Positions 43,132 through 51,549 of a DNA stretch of 64,000 nucleotides are shown here, in pieces. Origin of the DNA: an uncultured Phascolarctobacterium sp. GTDB taxonomy: Bacteria > Bacillota > Negativicutes > Acidaminococcales > Acidaminococcaceae. The position numbers and the translations under genes are program-made. The notes beneath the pieces are model-generated. The model was not told the DNA's origin and searched no databases. It saw nothing but the letters and a program-made list of their open reading frames with translations. The DNA is taken from NCBI GenBank assembly GCA_947629685.1, contig CANREP010000006.1, positions 1-64,000 on the forward strand, given 5' to 3'. The stretch's first letter is position 1. The number at the start of each line of letters is the position of its first letter.

Positions 43132-44955
43132 ATGCTTAATAAACATCATATGGAACGGCTGCATATTATGTTCGCTGTCTGCCTGGTGCTGTTTGCAGTG
43201 CTGATTGGACGCATGGTTTATCTGCAGCTGTGGCGCGGCGATTATTACACCCAGCAAGCCGACGGCAATCGTCTGCGGCAGTCGAAGATTATCGCGCCCC
43301 GCGGGCTCATCTTGGACAGCCAGGGGCGTGAATTGGTAAATAATCTGCCTGGTTATGCCGTCGCGCTGCAAAAGCAGAGCAGCTATGACCCTGCGATGCT
43401 GCAGAAGCTGAGTGAGCTGCTTAATATACCCCTGACAGACATCAATAAACAGATTAAGGAAAGCAAGAATTACTACGAGCCGATCAGGCTCAAAGGCAAT
43501 CTGTCACCGGAACTGGTGACCAAGATAGAAGAAAACCGCAGGGATATGCCGGATGTACTGTTGGAAGTACAGCCTATCCGTAACTATCTCTACAAGGAAT
43601 TTGCCGTACACGCATTGGGGTATGTTGGCGAGGTAAGTTCCTACGAGATCGAGCAGGGCCTGTTTAAGGATGTTACCCAAGGCAGCATCGTTGGTAAGGC
43701 CGGCTTGGAACAGAGTTATGATAAATATCTGCGCGGCGAGGACGGCGCGTTCATGGAGGAAGTGGACGTGGCAGGCAACGTGGTAAAGCATTTTGATACG
43801 GTGCAGCCGGTGCCGGGCAAGAATCTCAAGCTGACTATCAACTATGACCTGCAGATGACGCTGGAAAAATTTATCGACCAGCATCTTGCCTACCTGCGCA
43901 GTTCCGGGCTGGCTCCTAACGCCAGAGCGGCGGCTGTTGTAGCTATTGACCCGCGTAACGGCGCTGTGCGCGCCATGGTCAGCCGTCCTGGCTATGACCC
44001 CAATTTGTTTGTGCACGGTATTTCTGTCAATGCCTGGAATAAAATTAACGACGACCCCAATTATCCTATGAATAATAAGGTCATTACCGGCGAATATCCG
44101 CCTGGCTCTACCTTTAAGATTGTTACCGGCAGCGCAGCGTTTGAACTGGACAAGGTACGGCTGGACGAAATGATTTATGACGGCGGCTTTCATCCCCTGG
44201 TGCCCACCATGGGCAATGCGGAAGGAGAGGTGCTGGGCTGGCTGAGCTTTATCAAGGCGCTGGCCATGTCGGATAACGTATATTTTTATGAGCTTGGCTA
44301 TCGCGTCGGTATCGACAATATTGCCAAATATGCCGGTATCTATGGATTCGGGCAGCCTACGGGCATCGACCTTGACGGTGAAAGTACGGGCCTGGTGGCT
44401 TCCAAAAAGGTAAAATGGGATATCTGGCATGAGGACTGGCGTTTAGGCGATACGTTCAACGCCGCTATCGGGCAGGGTTTCAATCTGGCTACGCCCATGC
44501 AGCTGGCCGTGATGCTCAGCTGCGTTGCCAACGGCGGTATCAGATACCAGCCGTATTTGGTAGACAGCATTTTAAATGCCGACGGCAGTATGTATATGAC
44601 GCCGGAAAGAGCAGCAGGCAAACATATAGATATTTCCCAGCGCACGCTGGACTATATGCAGCAGGGTATGAGCGCTACCACGCAGGAGGGCGGCACCGCT
44701 TCTTACTTCCAGTCTCTGCCGCGGAAGGTGGCCGGTAAGACTGGTACGGCGGAAAACTCTCACGGGCGCGACCACGGTTTGTTTGTTGCCTACGGTCCGG
44801 TAGAGGCCCCGGAACTGGTAGTGGTAGCCATTGTTGAGCAGGGCGGCTTCGGTACGTCGGCAGCCGGCCCCATAGTTTACAAGGTTTTTGAAGAGCATTT
44901 CCGTGAGGAAGGGCTGCTGCCGCCGGAAAATGCGCAGGATAATAAAAAGAACTGA
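43132..44955 (+). CDS. mrdA: Penicillin-binding protein 2 (elongation transpeptidase)
   Basis: A 607-residue class B PBP. A membrane anchor (about 10-28) is followed by the non-catalytic head domain (RQSKIIAPRGLILDSQGRELVNNLPGYAV) and the transpeptidase domain. Active-site motifs are STFK in PPGSTFKIVTGS, SDN in AMSDNVYF, and KTGT in VAGKTGTAENS. It crosslinks new peptidoglycan during cell elongation with RodA, whose gene follows after 12 bases. The start is ATG 43132 behind AAGGGGGTAAG. Confidence 0.94.
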   Translation: MLNKHHMERLHIMFAVCLVLFAVLIGRMVYLQLWRGDYYTQQADGNRLRQSKIIAPRGLILDSQGRELVNNLPGYAVALQKQSSYDPAMLQKLSELLNIPLTDINKQIKESKNYYEPIRLKGNLSPELVTKIEENRRDMPDVLLEVQPIRNYLYKEFAVHALGYVGEVSSYEIEQGLFKDVTQGSIVGKAGLEQSYDKYLRGEDGAFMEEVDVAGNVVKHFDTVQPVPGKNLKLTINYDLQMTLEKFIDQHLAYLRSSGLAPNARAAAVVAIDPRNGAVRAMVSRPGYDPNLFVHGISVNAWNKINDDPNYPMNNKVITGEYPPGSTFKIVTGSAAFELDKVRLDEMIYDGGFHPLVPTMGNAEGEVLGWLSFIKALAMSDNVYFYELGYRVGIDNIAKYAGIYGFGQPTGIDLDGESTGLVASKKVKWDIWHEDWRLGDTFNAAIGQGFNLATPMQLAVMLSCVANGGIRYQPYLVDSILNADGSMYMTPERAAGKHIDISQRTLDYMQQGMSATTQEGGTASYFQSLPRKVAGKTGTAENSHGRDHGLFVAYGPVEAPELVVVAIVEQGGFGTSAAGPIVYKVFEEHFREEGLLPPENAQDNKKN

Positions 44956-44967
44956 GAAAGGAACGTC

Positions 44968-46074
44968 ATGGATTTAAAACGTATTTTACGCAATCTGGAC
45001 TGGTGGCTGATTGGCGCGGTCCTGCTGCTCATGGGCAGCGGGCTGCTGCTTATCGACAGCGCTACTCATTCTTTCGCCGTAAGCACGGGCAAGGCCTGGC
45101 ACGTGGAAAGACAGGGTATCTTTATGGTTATCGCCCTGCTGCTGGCCGCTTTTTCACTGCGCTTCGATTACCGTATCCTGAAAAATTACGCTACCCGGCT
45201 ATATATAGCCAATATCGTGCTGCTGGTTGCCGTCATGGTGTTCGGTATTTCGCAGCTGGGCGCGCAGCGCTGGATCCAGATAGGCTCCTTTTCTTTTCAG
45301 CCCAGTGAATTTGCCAAGGTTTTCCTGATTATCTGCCTGGCGGCTTTTATGGAAAAACGTATCGAATGGCTGGAAACTTTCCGGGATTATCTGCCCGTGT
45401 TCGCCTATATCCTGCTGCCTTTCGTGCTGGTTATGAAGCAGCCGGATCTTGGCACTTCGCTGACTTTTATCGCTATCTTACTGGGGATGATCTTTGTCAG
45501 CGGTTTTAAGTTCAACTGGTTTGCCAAGCTGGGCGTGCTGTTTGTAGCTATGCTGCCGGCTTTCTGGATGATTTTGAAAGATTATCAGAAAAACCGTATC
45601 CGTGTTTTTTTGAATCCTGAGCTTGACCCTTTTGGCAGCGGCTATCATGTTATCCAGTCAAAAATTGCCATCGGCAGCGGCGGCCTGCTGGGCAAGGGCT
45701 GGCTGGCCGGAACTCAGAGCCAGCTCAACTTCCTGCCGGAAAACCATACGGACTTTATTTTTGCCGTGGTGGGCGAAGAATTCGGATTTGTCGGCTCGAT
45801 GTTTATCATCCTGCTGTATATGATTATTATCTGGCGCGGGATTACGATCGCGCTCAATGCCGAAGACGATTTCGGCACTTTACTGGCTGTGGGCGTTACT
45901 TCCATGTTTATGTTCCACATCATGGTAAATATAGGGATGACCGTGGGCATTATGCCGGTAACGGGCGTACCGCTGCCTTTTCTCAGTTACGGCGTCAGCT
46001 CGCTGCTTACTAACGTGATGCTGGTAGCCATCTTATTAAATATCAAGCTGCGCGACCGTAAGCTGCAGTTCTAA
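44968..46074 (+). CDS. rodA: RodA-type SEDS peptidoglycan polymerase
   Basis: A 368-residue SEDS glycosyltransferase with about ten membrane helices. Family signatures are GAQRWIQIGSFSFQPSEFAKVFLI, VMKQPDLGTSLTFIAI with the essential aspartate of the periplasmic loop region, LPENHTDFIFAVVGEEFGFVGS and TGVPLPFLSYGVSSLLTNVMLV. It polymerises glycan strands from lipid II with PBP2. It starts 12 bases after mrdA and is followed 9 bases later by the radical SAM gene, which continues the same transcript. Confidence 0.94.
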   Translation: MDLKRILRNLDWWLIGAVLLLMGSGLLLIDSATHSFAVSTGKAWHVERQGIFMVIALLLAAFSLRFDYRILKNYATRLYIANIVLLVAVMVFGISQLGAQRWIQIGSFSFQPSEFAKVFLIICLAAFMEKRIEWLETFRDYLPVFAYILLPFVLVMKQPDLGTSLTFIAILLGMIFVSGFKFNWFAKLGVLFVAMLPAFWMILKDYQKNRIRVFLNPELDPFGSGYHVIQSKIAIGSGGLLGKGWLAGTQSQLNFLPENHTDFIFAVVGEEFGFVGSMFIILLYMIIIWRGITIALNAEDDFGTLLAVGVTSMFMFHIMVNIGMTVGIMPVTGVPLPFLSYGVSSLLTNVMLVAILLNIKLRDRKLQF

Positions 46075-46083
46075 GGAGGAAAT

Positions 46084-47943
46084 ATGGATAAAGACCTTAC
46101 CATCGATATATTAAGCAGTGTCCAAAAGCCTGCCCGTTATACGGGCGGTGAGTTCGGCAGCATCGTCAAGCCGGCAGCAGAGACGGAAGTGACGATTGCA
46201 TTGGCTTTCCCGGATGTTTACGAAGTAGGCATGAGTTATCTGGGTTTCAAGATCCTCTATCATCTGCTCAATAAAGAGCAGGGTGTGGCGGCGGAACGCG
46301 TCTACGCTCCCTGGGTAGATATGGAAGCCAAGATGCGTGAGCGAGGCATCCCGCTGCGGACGCTGGAAACTGATAAGGCCCTCAGCGAATGTGATTTTGT
46401 CGGTTTTACGCTGCAATACGAGCTTTCGTATACCAATATACTCAATATGCTGGATTTGGGCGGCGTGCCGCTTATGAGCGCTGATCGCGGCGAGGACGAT
46501 CCTTTCGTTATCGTAGGCGGCCCCTGCGTATATAATCCCGAGCCGCTGGCTGATTTCTTTGATTTTGCCATCATCGGTGAAGGTGAAGAAATCATGGTGG
46601 AGCTGATGGACTGTTACAAAGCCTGGAAAAAGGCAGGTAAACCAGGAGGACGTCAGGGATTTTTGCAGGAAGCGGTGAAGCTGCCGGGTATTTATGTACC
46701 GTCTTTTTATGCAGCCGAGTATAACGAAGATTTTACTGTAGCCGCAGTGCGCCCGTTGGCAGACAATGTGCCGGCAACTGTGCAGAAGCGCGTAGTAAAA
46801 GACCTCAATACTGTTGATTTTCCTACTGCGCCCATCGTGCCTTTTGGCGAAATAGTGCACGACCGTATCATGCTGGAAGTGTTCCGCGGCTGCAGCCGCG
46901 GCTGCCGTTTTTGTCATGCCGGTATGGTTTACCGCCCGGTGCGCGAGCGCAAGCCGGAGGTGCTGAAAGAACTGGCGCGTAAGCTGGTGGATAATACCGG
47001 CTACAACGAGATTTCGCTGGTATCTTTAAGCACGGCAGATTATTCCTGTCTGGCGCCGCTGATTCATGACCTGATCCGTGAGTTTAAGGAGGATAAGGTC
47101 AGCGTTTCGCTGCCGTCGCTGCGTATCGACAGTTTCAGCGTGGATATTGCCAAAGAGGTACAGGCGGTACGCAAGAGCGGTCTGACCTTTGCGCCGGAAG
47201 CAGGCAGTCAGAAGATGCGCGATATTATCAATAAGGGCGTTACGGAAGATGATTTGATGAACGCCGTAGGCGCGGCTTTTGCCTCCGGCTGGAGCAGCGT
47301 CAAACTGTATTTTATGATCGGCCTGCCAGGTGAAACAGATGAGGATGTACTGGCTATTGCCGATTTAGCTAAAAAAGTCCAGTACAAATATTATGAGGTG
47401 GCAGGCAAACGCGGCGCTAAGGTTACTGTCAGCGCTTCTTCCTTTGTTCCTAAACCATATACAGCTTTCCAATGGTTTGGGCAGAACGATTTGGAAACTT
47501 TGCGCCGGAAACAGTTCCTTTTAAAAGATGCGCTGAAAGTAAAAAATATCACCTTCCAGTACCATGATGCTAAGACCGGCATTATTGAAGCCGTCTTTGC
47601 CCGCGGCGACCGCCGTCTGGGTAAGGCGCTGCTCCTGGCCTGGCAGAAAGGCGCGCGTTTTGACGGCTGGAGCGACTGCTTCTCCTTTGAACGTTGGCAG
47701 GAGGCTATGGCGGAAGCTGGACTTGATATTGATTTTTATGCTGCCCGCGAGCGCGGTATGGAAGAAGTGTTCCCGTGGGAACATATCCAACCGGCGGTGG
47801 ACCGCAGATTCCTGCGCCGCGAATGGGAAAAAGCCCGGGCTCAGCAGCTTACCCATGACTGCCGCCGCGGCAGCTGTACAGGCTGCGGCGTCTGCCAAAA
47901 ACTGGGCGTGGATATTATCGACTGGGGACGAGGTGAAGCATAA
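46084..47943 (+). CDS. B12-binding-domain radical SAM protein (TIGR03960-like)
   Basis: A 619-residue radical SAM protein. Residues about 30-200 form a B12-binding-like Rossmann domain (ALAFPDVYEVGMSYLGFKILYHLLN, IVGGPCVYNPEPLADFFDFAIIGEGEE). The radical SAM core then starts with CSRGCRFCHAG, the CxxxCxxC ligand of the [4Fe-4S] cluster, and continues through LTFAPEAGSQKMRDIINKGVTEDDL. A C-terminal cysteine cluster (CRRGSCTGCGVC) could bind a second cluster. The family is always next to the DUF2344 gene that overlaps its stop here. The reaction is unknown; RNA modification has been suggested only by context with ribosomal and RNase E/G genes. Confidence 0.87.
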   Translation: MDKDLTIDILSSVQKPARYTGGEFGSIVKPAAETEVTIALAFPDVYEVGMSYLGFKILYHLLNKEQGVAAERVYAPWVDMEAKMRERGIPLRTLETDKALSECDFVGFTLQYELSYTNILNMLDLGGVPLMSADRGEDDPFVIVGGPCVYNPEPLADFFDFAIIGEGEEIMVELMDCYKAWKKAGKPGGRQGFLQEAVKLPGIYVPSFYAAEYNEDFTVAAVRPLADNVPATVQKRVVKDLNTVDFPTAPIVPFGEIVHDRIMLEVFRGCSRGCRFCHAGMVYRPVRERKPEVLKELARKLVDNTGYNEISLVSLSTADYSCLAPLIHDLIREFKEDKVSVSLPSLRIDSFSVDIAKEVQAVRKSGLTFAPEAGSQKMRDIINKGVTEDDLMNAVGAAFASGWSSVKLYFMIGLPGETDEDVLAIADLAKKVQYKYYEVAGKRGAKVTVSASSFVPKPYTAFQWFGQNDLETLRRKQFLLKDALKVKNITFQYHDAKTGIIEAVFARGDRRLGKALLLAWQKGARFDGWSDCFSFERWQEAMAEAGLDIDFYAARERGMEEVFPWEHIQPAVDRRFLRREWEKARAQQLTHDCRRGSCTGCGVCQKLGVDIIDWGRGEA

Positions 47944-48647
47944 TGAAATTGCGTATGCAGATTACCAAAGAAAAAGATATCCGTTTTATCTCGCATCTGG
48001 AATATATCCGTACCATAGAACGATCTATACGTCGAGCCAGGATACCCGCAGCCTATTCGGAGGGCTTTAATCCGCACATGAAATTTTCGTTAGCGTCCGC
48101 CTTAGGTGTAGGCGTGGTAAGCTATACGGAATTTGTCGAAATAGAGCTGAGCGAGCCGATGGAGGTGCAGGCAGCAGCTGCCGCGCTGAGTAAGGCGCTG
48201 CCGCGCGGCATCAAAGTGCTGGCGGCGGATGCGGTTGATACCCATCACGCAGCTCTGATGGCGCAGGCTGCCGGAGCCAGCTACCGGGTAACCGTACCGT
48301 ATACCGGCGAAGTTGCTGCGGCAGTAGAGGCTTTTAACGCAGCAGAGCAGCTGCTGTTTAAAAAGGCTGCGCCTAAACGGAAGGAAAAATTTAAGGAAAT
48401 AGACGTCAAATTTTATATCAGCCAGCTGGCTTCGCACAGGCAGGACGGAGAAGTTATCTTCACCTTTGATTGCAAGATTACTCCGGGCGGCAGTATGAAA
48501 GCGGTGGATCTGCTTAATGCTTTAAATGAGCACTATGCACTGCAGCTACCGGTTGAGAAGGCTGATATTGAGCGTCTGTCCTTATACAGATTGGATAAAA
48601 AAGGCCAGAAATGCTCTATGTTGACAGCGGATGCCGTACATATGTAA
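47943..48647 (+). CDS. DUF2344/TIGR03936 family protein
   Basis: A 234-residue protein of the family that partners the preceding radical SAM protein. The opening MQITKEKDIRFISHLEYIRTIERSIRRARIPAAYSEGFNPHMKFSLASALGVGV is characteristic. Its first base is the last base of the upstream stop, so translation is coupled. In many Firmicutes the two genes are followed by rng and rplU-rpmA; here about 2.9 kb of other genes is inserted. A strong terminator follows. Confidence 0.87.
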   Translation: MKLRMQITKEKDIRFISHLEYIRTIERSIRRARIPAAYSEGFNPHMKFSLASALGVGVVSYTEFVEIELSEPMEVQAAAAALSKALPRGIKVLAADAVDTHHAALMAQAAGASYRVTVPYTGEVAAAVEAFNAAEQLLFKKAAPKRKEKFKEIDVKFYISQLASHRQDGEVIFTFDCKITPGGSMKAVDLLNALNEHYALQLPVEKADIERLSLYRLDKKGQKCSMLTADAVHM

Positions 48648-48648
48648 G

Positions 48649-48686
48649 AAAAAAGACTTCAGAAAATTTTTCTGAAGTCTTTTTTT
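48649..48686 (+). terminator. Terminator closing the mre-rod-radical SAM transcript
   Basis: AAAGACTTCAGAAAA pairs with TTTTCTGAAGTCTTT across a very short loop and is followed by a T run. Confidence 0.92.
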
Positions 48687-48895
48687 GTTCTGAGACGGCA
48701 AGTAACAGGCAGCTTGGCTCAGCGGCTGAATTAGGCTTTAAATAAACATTTATTTCCGTGTGGGCAGGATGCTGCAATTACTCTTGGCAAATTATATAGC
48801 GCATATTAAAATTATTTAGTTTGAGAATAGAATAAGTATTATAATTTAATACATATATAAAACCTATTATCGTTAAAATCAAATAAGAAATAGTA

Positions 48896-48924
48896 TTGAC
48901 AAATAACAAAAAGAAAGGTAAAAT
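48896..48924 (+). promoter_or_regulatory. Promoter of the cobalamin riboswitch transcript
   Basis: A perfect TTGACA (48896-48901) and TAAAAT (48919-48924) are 17 bases apart, about 50 bases before the riboswitch core. The upstream 48690-48890 is AT-rich and shows no gene. Confidence 0.78.
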
Positions 48925-48969
48925 TGCTTTACAGTAATTAAATCAAATAAAATATAAGTTATATTTAAT

Positions 48970-49206
48970 TTTAGGTGTAGCGTTACTTAATAGTAAACAG
49001 GTGCAAATCCTGTACGGTCCCGCCGCTGTAATGCCGGAGCGCGCTTTCAGGTATGATTATGAAAGTGAGCGCGTAAAGGCAGAGTCAGACAGACTGCCTG
49101 AAAAAGCTTTGAATTTCTGCGAGTGACGGAAAAAGCCGGTAGATGAGTATAAGTGTTCCAATTTTGCGCTTTTCCGATTAACTGCGGAAAGGCGCTTTTT
49201 GTTTTT
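48970..49206 (+). promoter_or_regulatory. Cobalamin (B12) riboswitch with transcription terminator
   Basis: The conserved core is visible as GGTGCAAATCCTGTACGG then TCCCGCCGCTGTAA (B12-box region, about 48999-49031), followed by a variable arm and AGAGTCAGACAGACTGCCT (49081-49099). A terminator follows: an 11-bp stem (49166-49176 with 49185-49195, one wobble) with an 8-base loop and a T-rich run to 49206. This fits transcription termination when adenosylcobalamin is bound. The first well-supported gene downstream is at 49405. Confidence 0.9.
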
Positions 49207-49224
49207 GCCAGCAGGCATATCCGA

Positions 49225-49341
49225 ATGATGCAAAGGGTTTTATTCATATGTCTGCCAGTTATGCTTGCTTGTCTGCAGACGTTTTCTGTAAGCAAGACGG
49301 TGCTTGCTGTCCTGGATTCACAAATATTGCCTGTAGCTTAG
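49225..49341 (+). CDS. Short hydrophobic ORF after the cobalamin riboswitch, doubtful
   Basis: A 38-codon ORF (ATG 49225 or 49228) reading like a signal peptide: MMQRVLFICLPVMLACLQTF followed by a short polar tail. The ribosome site is weak. It may be the stump of a B12-regulated secreted or outer-membrane protein whose body has been lost, or a chance ORF. Nothing after its stop resembles the rest of such a gene. Confidence 0.25.
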   Translation: MMQRVLFICLPVMLACLQTFSVSKTVLAVLDSQILPVA

Positions 49342-49404
49342 AGCGCTATGGTATTAAGTTAATCCGGGTCATGCATAGATAATTTTTGCAGGAGGTTGAT
49401 AATT

Positions 49405-49764
49405 ATGACGGAAGATTTTATCGGTAAAAACGGCAGATTGGAAGAAGAATTTGTTGCTGCAAAAGATACGAAGCTGCATATGGTAGCGTTTGAAACGATG
49501 GAAGTAAGGGCGGCTAAGGAAAAGCCTTATCTTGCTGAAGGGCTTGCAAAGCTGAAAAGTATTATGGGGAAGAAAGATTTTGACAAATATATCAACAGTG
49601 CCGAGAATATCAACATCAGCGGCAATTCGATGCTGATTTTGGTGTCCGAAGAGAAAAAGCGTACTATATTGCTTGGCCGTTGGCAGGCTGATATAAAAAA
49701 TGCTTTCGGCGTTGAAAATCTCCGTATCGTAGGCGGAGCACGCAGCGGCCTTGACGCCTATTGA
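49405..49764 (+). CDS. Small protein of unknown function downstream of the B12 riboswitch
   Basis: A 119-residue soluble protein, rich in Lys and Glu. The second half (LKSIMGKKDFDKYINSAENI, then SGNSMLILVSEEKKRTILLGRW and IKNAFGVENLRIVGG) loosely resembles the fold pattern of DnaA N-terminal domain I (helix, short strands, long helix, strand), but I would not call homology from this. There is no cobalamin-binding motif that I recognise. ATG 49405 has AGGAGG upstream; a TTG at 49396 overlaps that site. It is the only well-formed gene on the riboswitch transcript before the minus-strand genes, so it is likely B12-repressed. Confidence 0.65.
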   Translation: MTEDFIGKNGRLEEEFVAAKDTKLHMVAFETMEVRAAKEKPYLAEGLAKLKSIMGKKDFDKYINSAENINISGNSMLILVSEEKKRTILLGRWQADIKNAFGVENLRIVGGARSGLDAY

Positions 49765-49820
49765 AACAGCAGACGGATAAAGGGATGATGAAAAGGGACG
49801 TCTGCAAGTAAGAAAATACA

Positions 49821-49856
49821 TGCCGGTCAGGCGGAGCAAGCCTGGCCGGCATTATG
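49821..49856. terminator. Hairpin between convergent genes
   Basis: A 12-bp stem (49821-49832 with 49840-49851, one wobble) and a 7-base loop lie between the convergent genes ending at 49764 and 49871. T-tracts are weak on both strands. Confidence 0.55.
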
Positions 49857-49870
49857 TCTGTCTATGGTAA

Positions 49871-50629
49871 TTATTTATCTGCAGCCATGACGGCAGCAGC
49901 TCCGTTATTGAACCGGATGACGGTATTCTTGGGCAGCTGGAGCGTGCTTTCGTCCGGCTGCGTCCAGAAAGCGGGGTCTTTAAGTATACCTTCGCTGACA
50001 AGCCCGTCGGCAGTAAAACGGATGGCAGTTCCCGACTTAAACGGAAGAAATCCGGCCGAGAAGCCGTTATTGTTTTTCTGCCAGCCTGCGGGGCGCAGCA
50101 GGTAGTCGTTTTTGAGAGTACCTGAGCAGACGCGGCCGTCAGGATAGAAGGTTAAGACCGTGTCTTCCTTAAAGGTTACAAAGCCATAACTGTCAGGCTG
50201 CAGCTGAAAAGTGGCGGCTTCATTAAGAGTACCGCTTAGTACGCAGCCCGAGGCATCAAAAGTAACGCGTGTGCCGCCTTTGTATTCTATATGCCTGTAA
50301 GTAGGCAGCAGGATGCTGCTGTGGTAAGGTACAGGACGCAGGAAAGGAGGGCCGAACAGGTTGGCTGTAGTGGCGAAATAATGGTCGTTGATAAGGTACT
50401 GCCAGCCGGCAGGGCGCAGATAGCTGCTTTTATCCAGAACGCCGCTAACCACCTGGTTGCTGTCATTTAAACTGACAGTGGAATTTTTCTTGAATTTCAG
50501 TTCGCCGCGGCTGACGCTCCAGCCTTGCGGTATCAGTGCCGTATCTTTTGACAGGACGATATCCTGCGCCTGGGCGTTGGTAAATAGCAGCAGCGTCAAC
50601 AGAGCAGCAGGTAAAAAACATTTCTTCAT
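49871..50629 (-). CDS. Secreted beta-repeat protein of unknown function
   Basis: A 252-residue protein with a signal peptide ending near TNAQA (residues 1-21). The mature part is built from about four related units in which a 'threshold' strand such as VTFDASGCVLSGTLN, LTFYPDGRVCSGTLKN or IRFTADGLVSEGILKD is followed by a loop such as YLRPAGWQ (seen twice). The pattern recalls MORN-like beta-hairpin repeats. It is predicted periplasmic or surface-exposed. The start is ATG 50629 behind GAGGTAGAAAG. It follows the proline-rich gene on the same strand after 30 bases. Confidence 0.65.
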   Translation of the reverse strand: MKKCFLPAALLTLLLFTNAQAQDIVLSKDTALIPQGWSVSRGELKFKKNSTVSLNDSNQVVSGVLDKSSYLRPAGWQYLINDHYFATTANLFGPPFLRPVPYHSSILLPTYRHIEYKGGTRVTFDASGCVLSGTLNEAATFQLQPDSYGFVTFKEDTVLTFYPDGRVCSGTLKNDYLLRPAGWQKNNNGFSAGFLPFKSGTAIRFTADGLVSEGILKDPAFWTQPDESTLQLPKNTVIRFNNGAAAVMAADK

Positions 50630-50659
50630 CTTTCTACCTCCAGGGCGGAGTGCATGGAA

Positions 50660-50959
50660 TCATTGATTATTGTTACGTCTGGCGTCCTGCTGTCGCTGCA
50701 TGTCTTTAGTACGTTCCAGCTGGCTGTCAGCGGTACGGTCGATACGTCTTTCTGTACGGTTATGGTTGATAGTCGTGCGGCGGCTGGCACGCGGCTCCTG
50801 TACTCGTACTGGCGGCGGTGCCGGTGTACGTACTGCAGGTTGGGCAGGCTGCTGTACGGCAGGCGGTTTGGCTACAGGGGGAGGCGCCTGTTGAGCAGCG
50901 TTTATGGCAGCTGCAGGAAGCAGCAGTAACATTAGAATGGCAAATGTTTTTCTGAACAT
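50660..50959 (-). CDS. Small exported proline-rich basic protein
   Basis: A 99-residue protein with a signal peptide (MFRKTFAILMLLLLPAAAINA), a proline-rich tract of about 35 residues (PPPVAKPPAVQQPAQPAV and more) and a highly charged Arg/Asn/Gln-rich tail. The proline tract could span peptidoglycan, and the basic tail could bind an anionic partner. No family recognised. The start is ATG 50959 behind AAAGGAGATG. It probably forms a two-gene unit with the beta-repeat protein downstream. Confidence 0.6.
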   Translation of the reverse strand: MFRKTFAILMLLLLPAAAINAAQQAPPPVAKPPAVQQPAQPAVRTPAPPPVRVQEPRASRRTTINHNRTERRIDRTADSQLERTKDMQRQQDARRNNNQ

Positions 50960-51082
50960 AAAATCATCTCCTTTATTATCTTTAGTATAGCAGTAATTTA
51001 TGGCAAAATAATGGTGTTTTACAAATTTGTCGGAGAAATTTTGCTGCCGGTATGTTACAATTATAACCTCGGAGGGACACGA

Positions 51083-51439
51083 ATGAAGAAAATAGCTGTA
51101 TTAAGATGTCTGCGGGTCAGCGCTTCCTGTGCTGGCAGTGGCTGCCTGCGGGCTATGAATGAGAAAACAGGAGCTTTTGCCAGCTATGATGCTGAAGAGC
51201 CGTTGCAGGCTGTGGCTTTCTGGACCTGCAACGGCTGCGCTGAACATAAGCTGCCTAATCAGGAAGGCGTGCGCAAGAAGATTGAGCGCATGAAAAAACT
51301 GATGCCGGACGCGGTGCATCTGAGCAACTGCACAATGCCTAAAGATGCAGCCGGCAACAGGCAGCTGTGCCCGGTTATCGCCTCTATCGCGGCAGAGCTG
51401 GAAGCAGCAGGCATCAGTGTTGTACATGGAACGCACTGA
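51083..51439 (+). CDS. CGGC-domain protein
   Basis: A 118-residue protein that opens MKKIAVLRCLRVSASCAGSGCLRAMNEKTGAF and continues with AFWTCNGCAEHKLPNQEGVRKKIERMKKLMPDAVHLSNCTM. The cysteine pairs and this order of segments match CGGC-domain proteins (named for a Cys-Gly-Gly-Cys motif, here Cys-Asn-Gly-Cys), thought to bind zinc or another metal. Function is unknown. I start at ATG 51083 behind GGAGGG; the longer in-frame reading from 51011 lacks a site. A terminator follows. Confidence 0.75.
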   Translation: MKKIAVLRCLRVSASCAGSGCLRAMNEKTGAFASYDAEEPLQAVAFWTCNGCAEHKLPNQEGVRKKIERMKKLMPDAVHLSNCTMPKDAAGNRQLCPVIASIAAELEAAGISVVHGTH

Positions 51440-51457
51440 GCGCGCGGCAGAAAAATT

Positions 51458-51498
51458 AAATTTACTGGCAGAGTTGTTTTGCCAGTAAATTTTTTTTA
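51458..51498 (+). terminator. Terminator after the CGGC-domain gene
   Basis: AAATTTACTGGCA pairs with TGCCAGTAAATTT (51458-51470, 51480-51492) and runs into T residues. A TATAAT (51507-51512) just beyond is a candidate -10 for rng. Confidence 0.88.
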
Positions 51499-51549
51499 TG
51501 CTAAAATATAATATCAGTGTAAAAGCATTTTTGCGGAAAGGAGGCAGTA

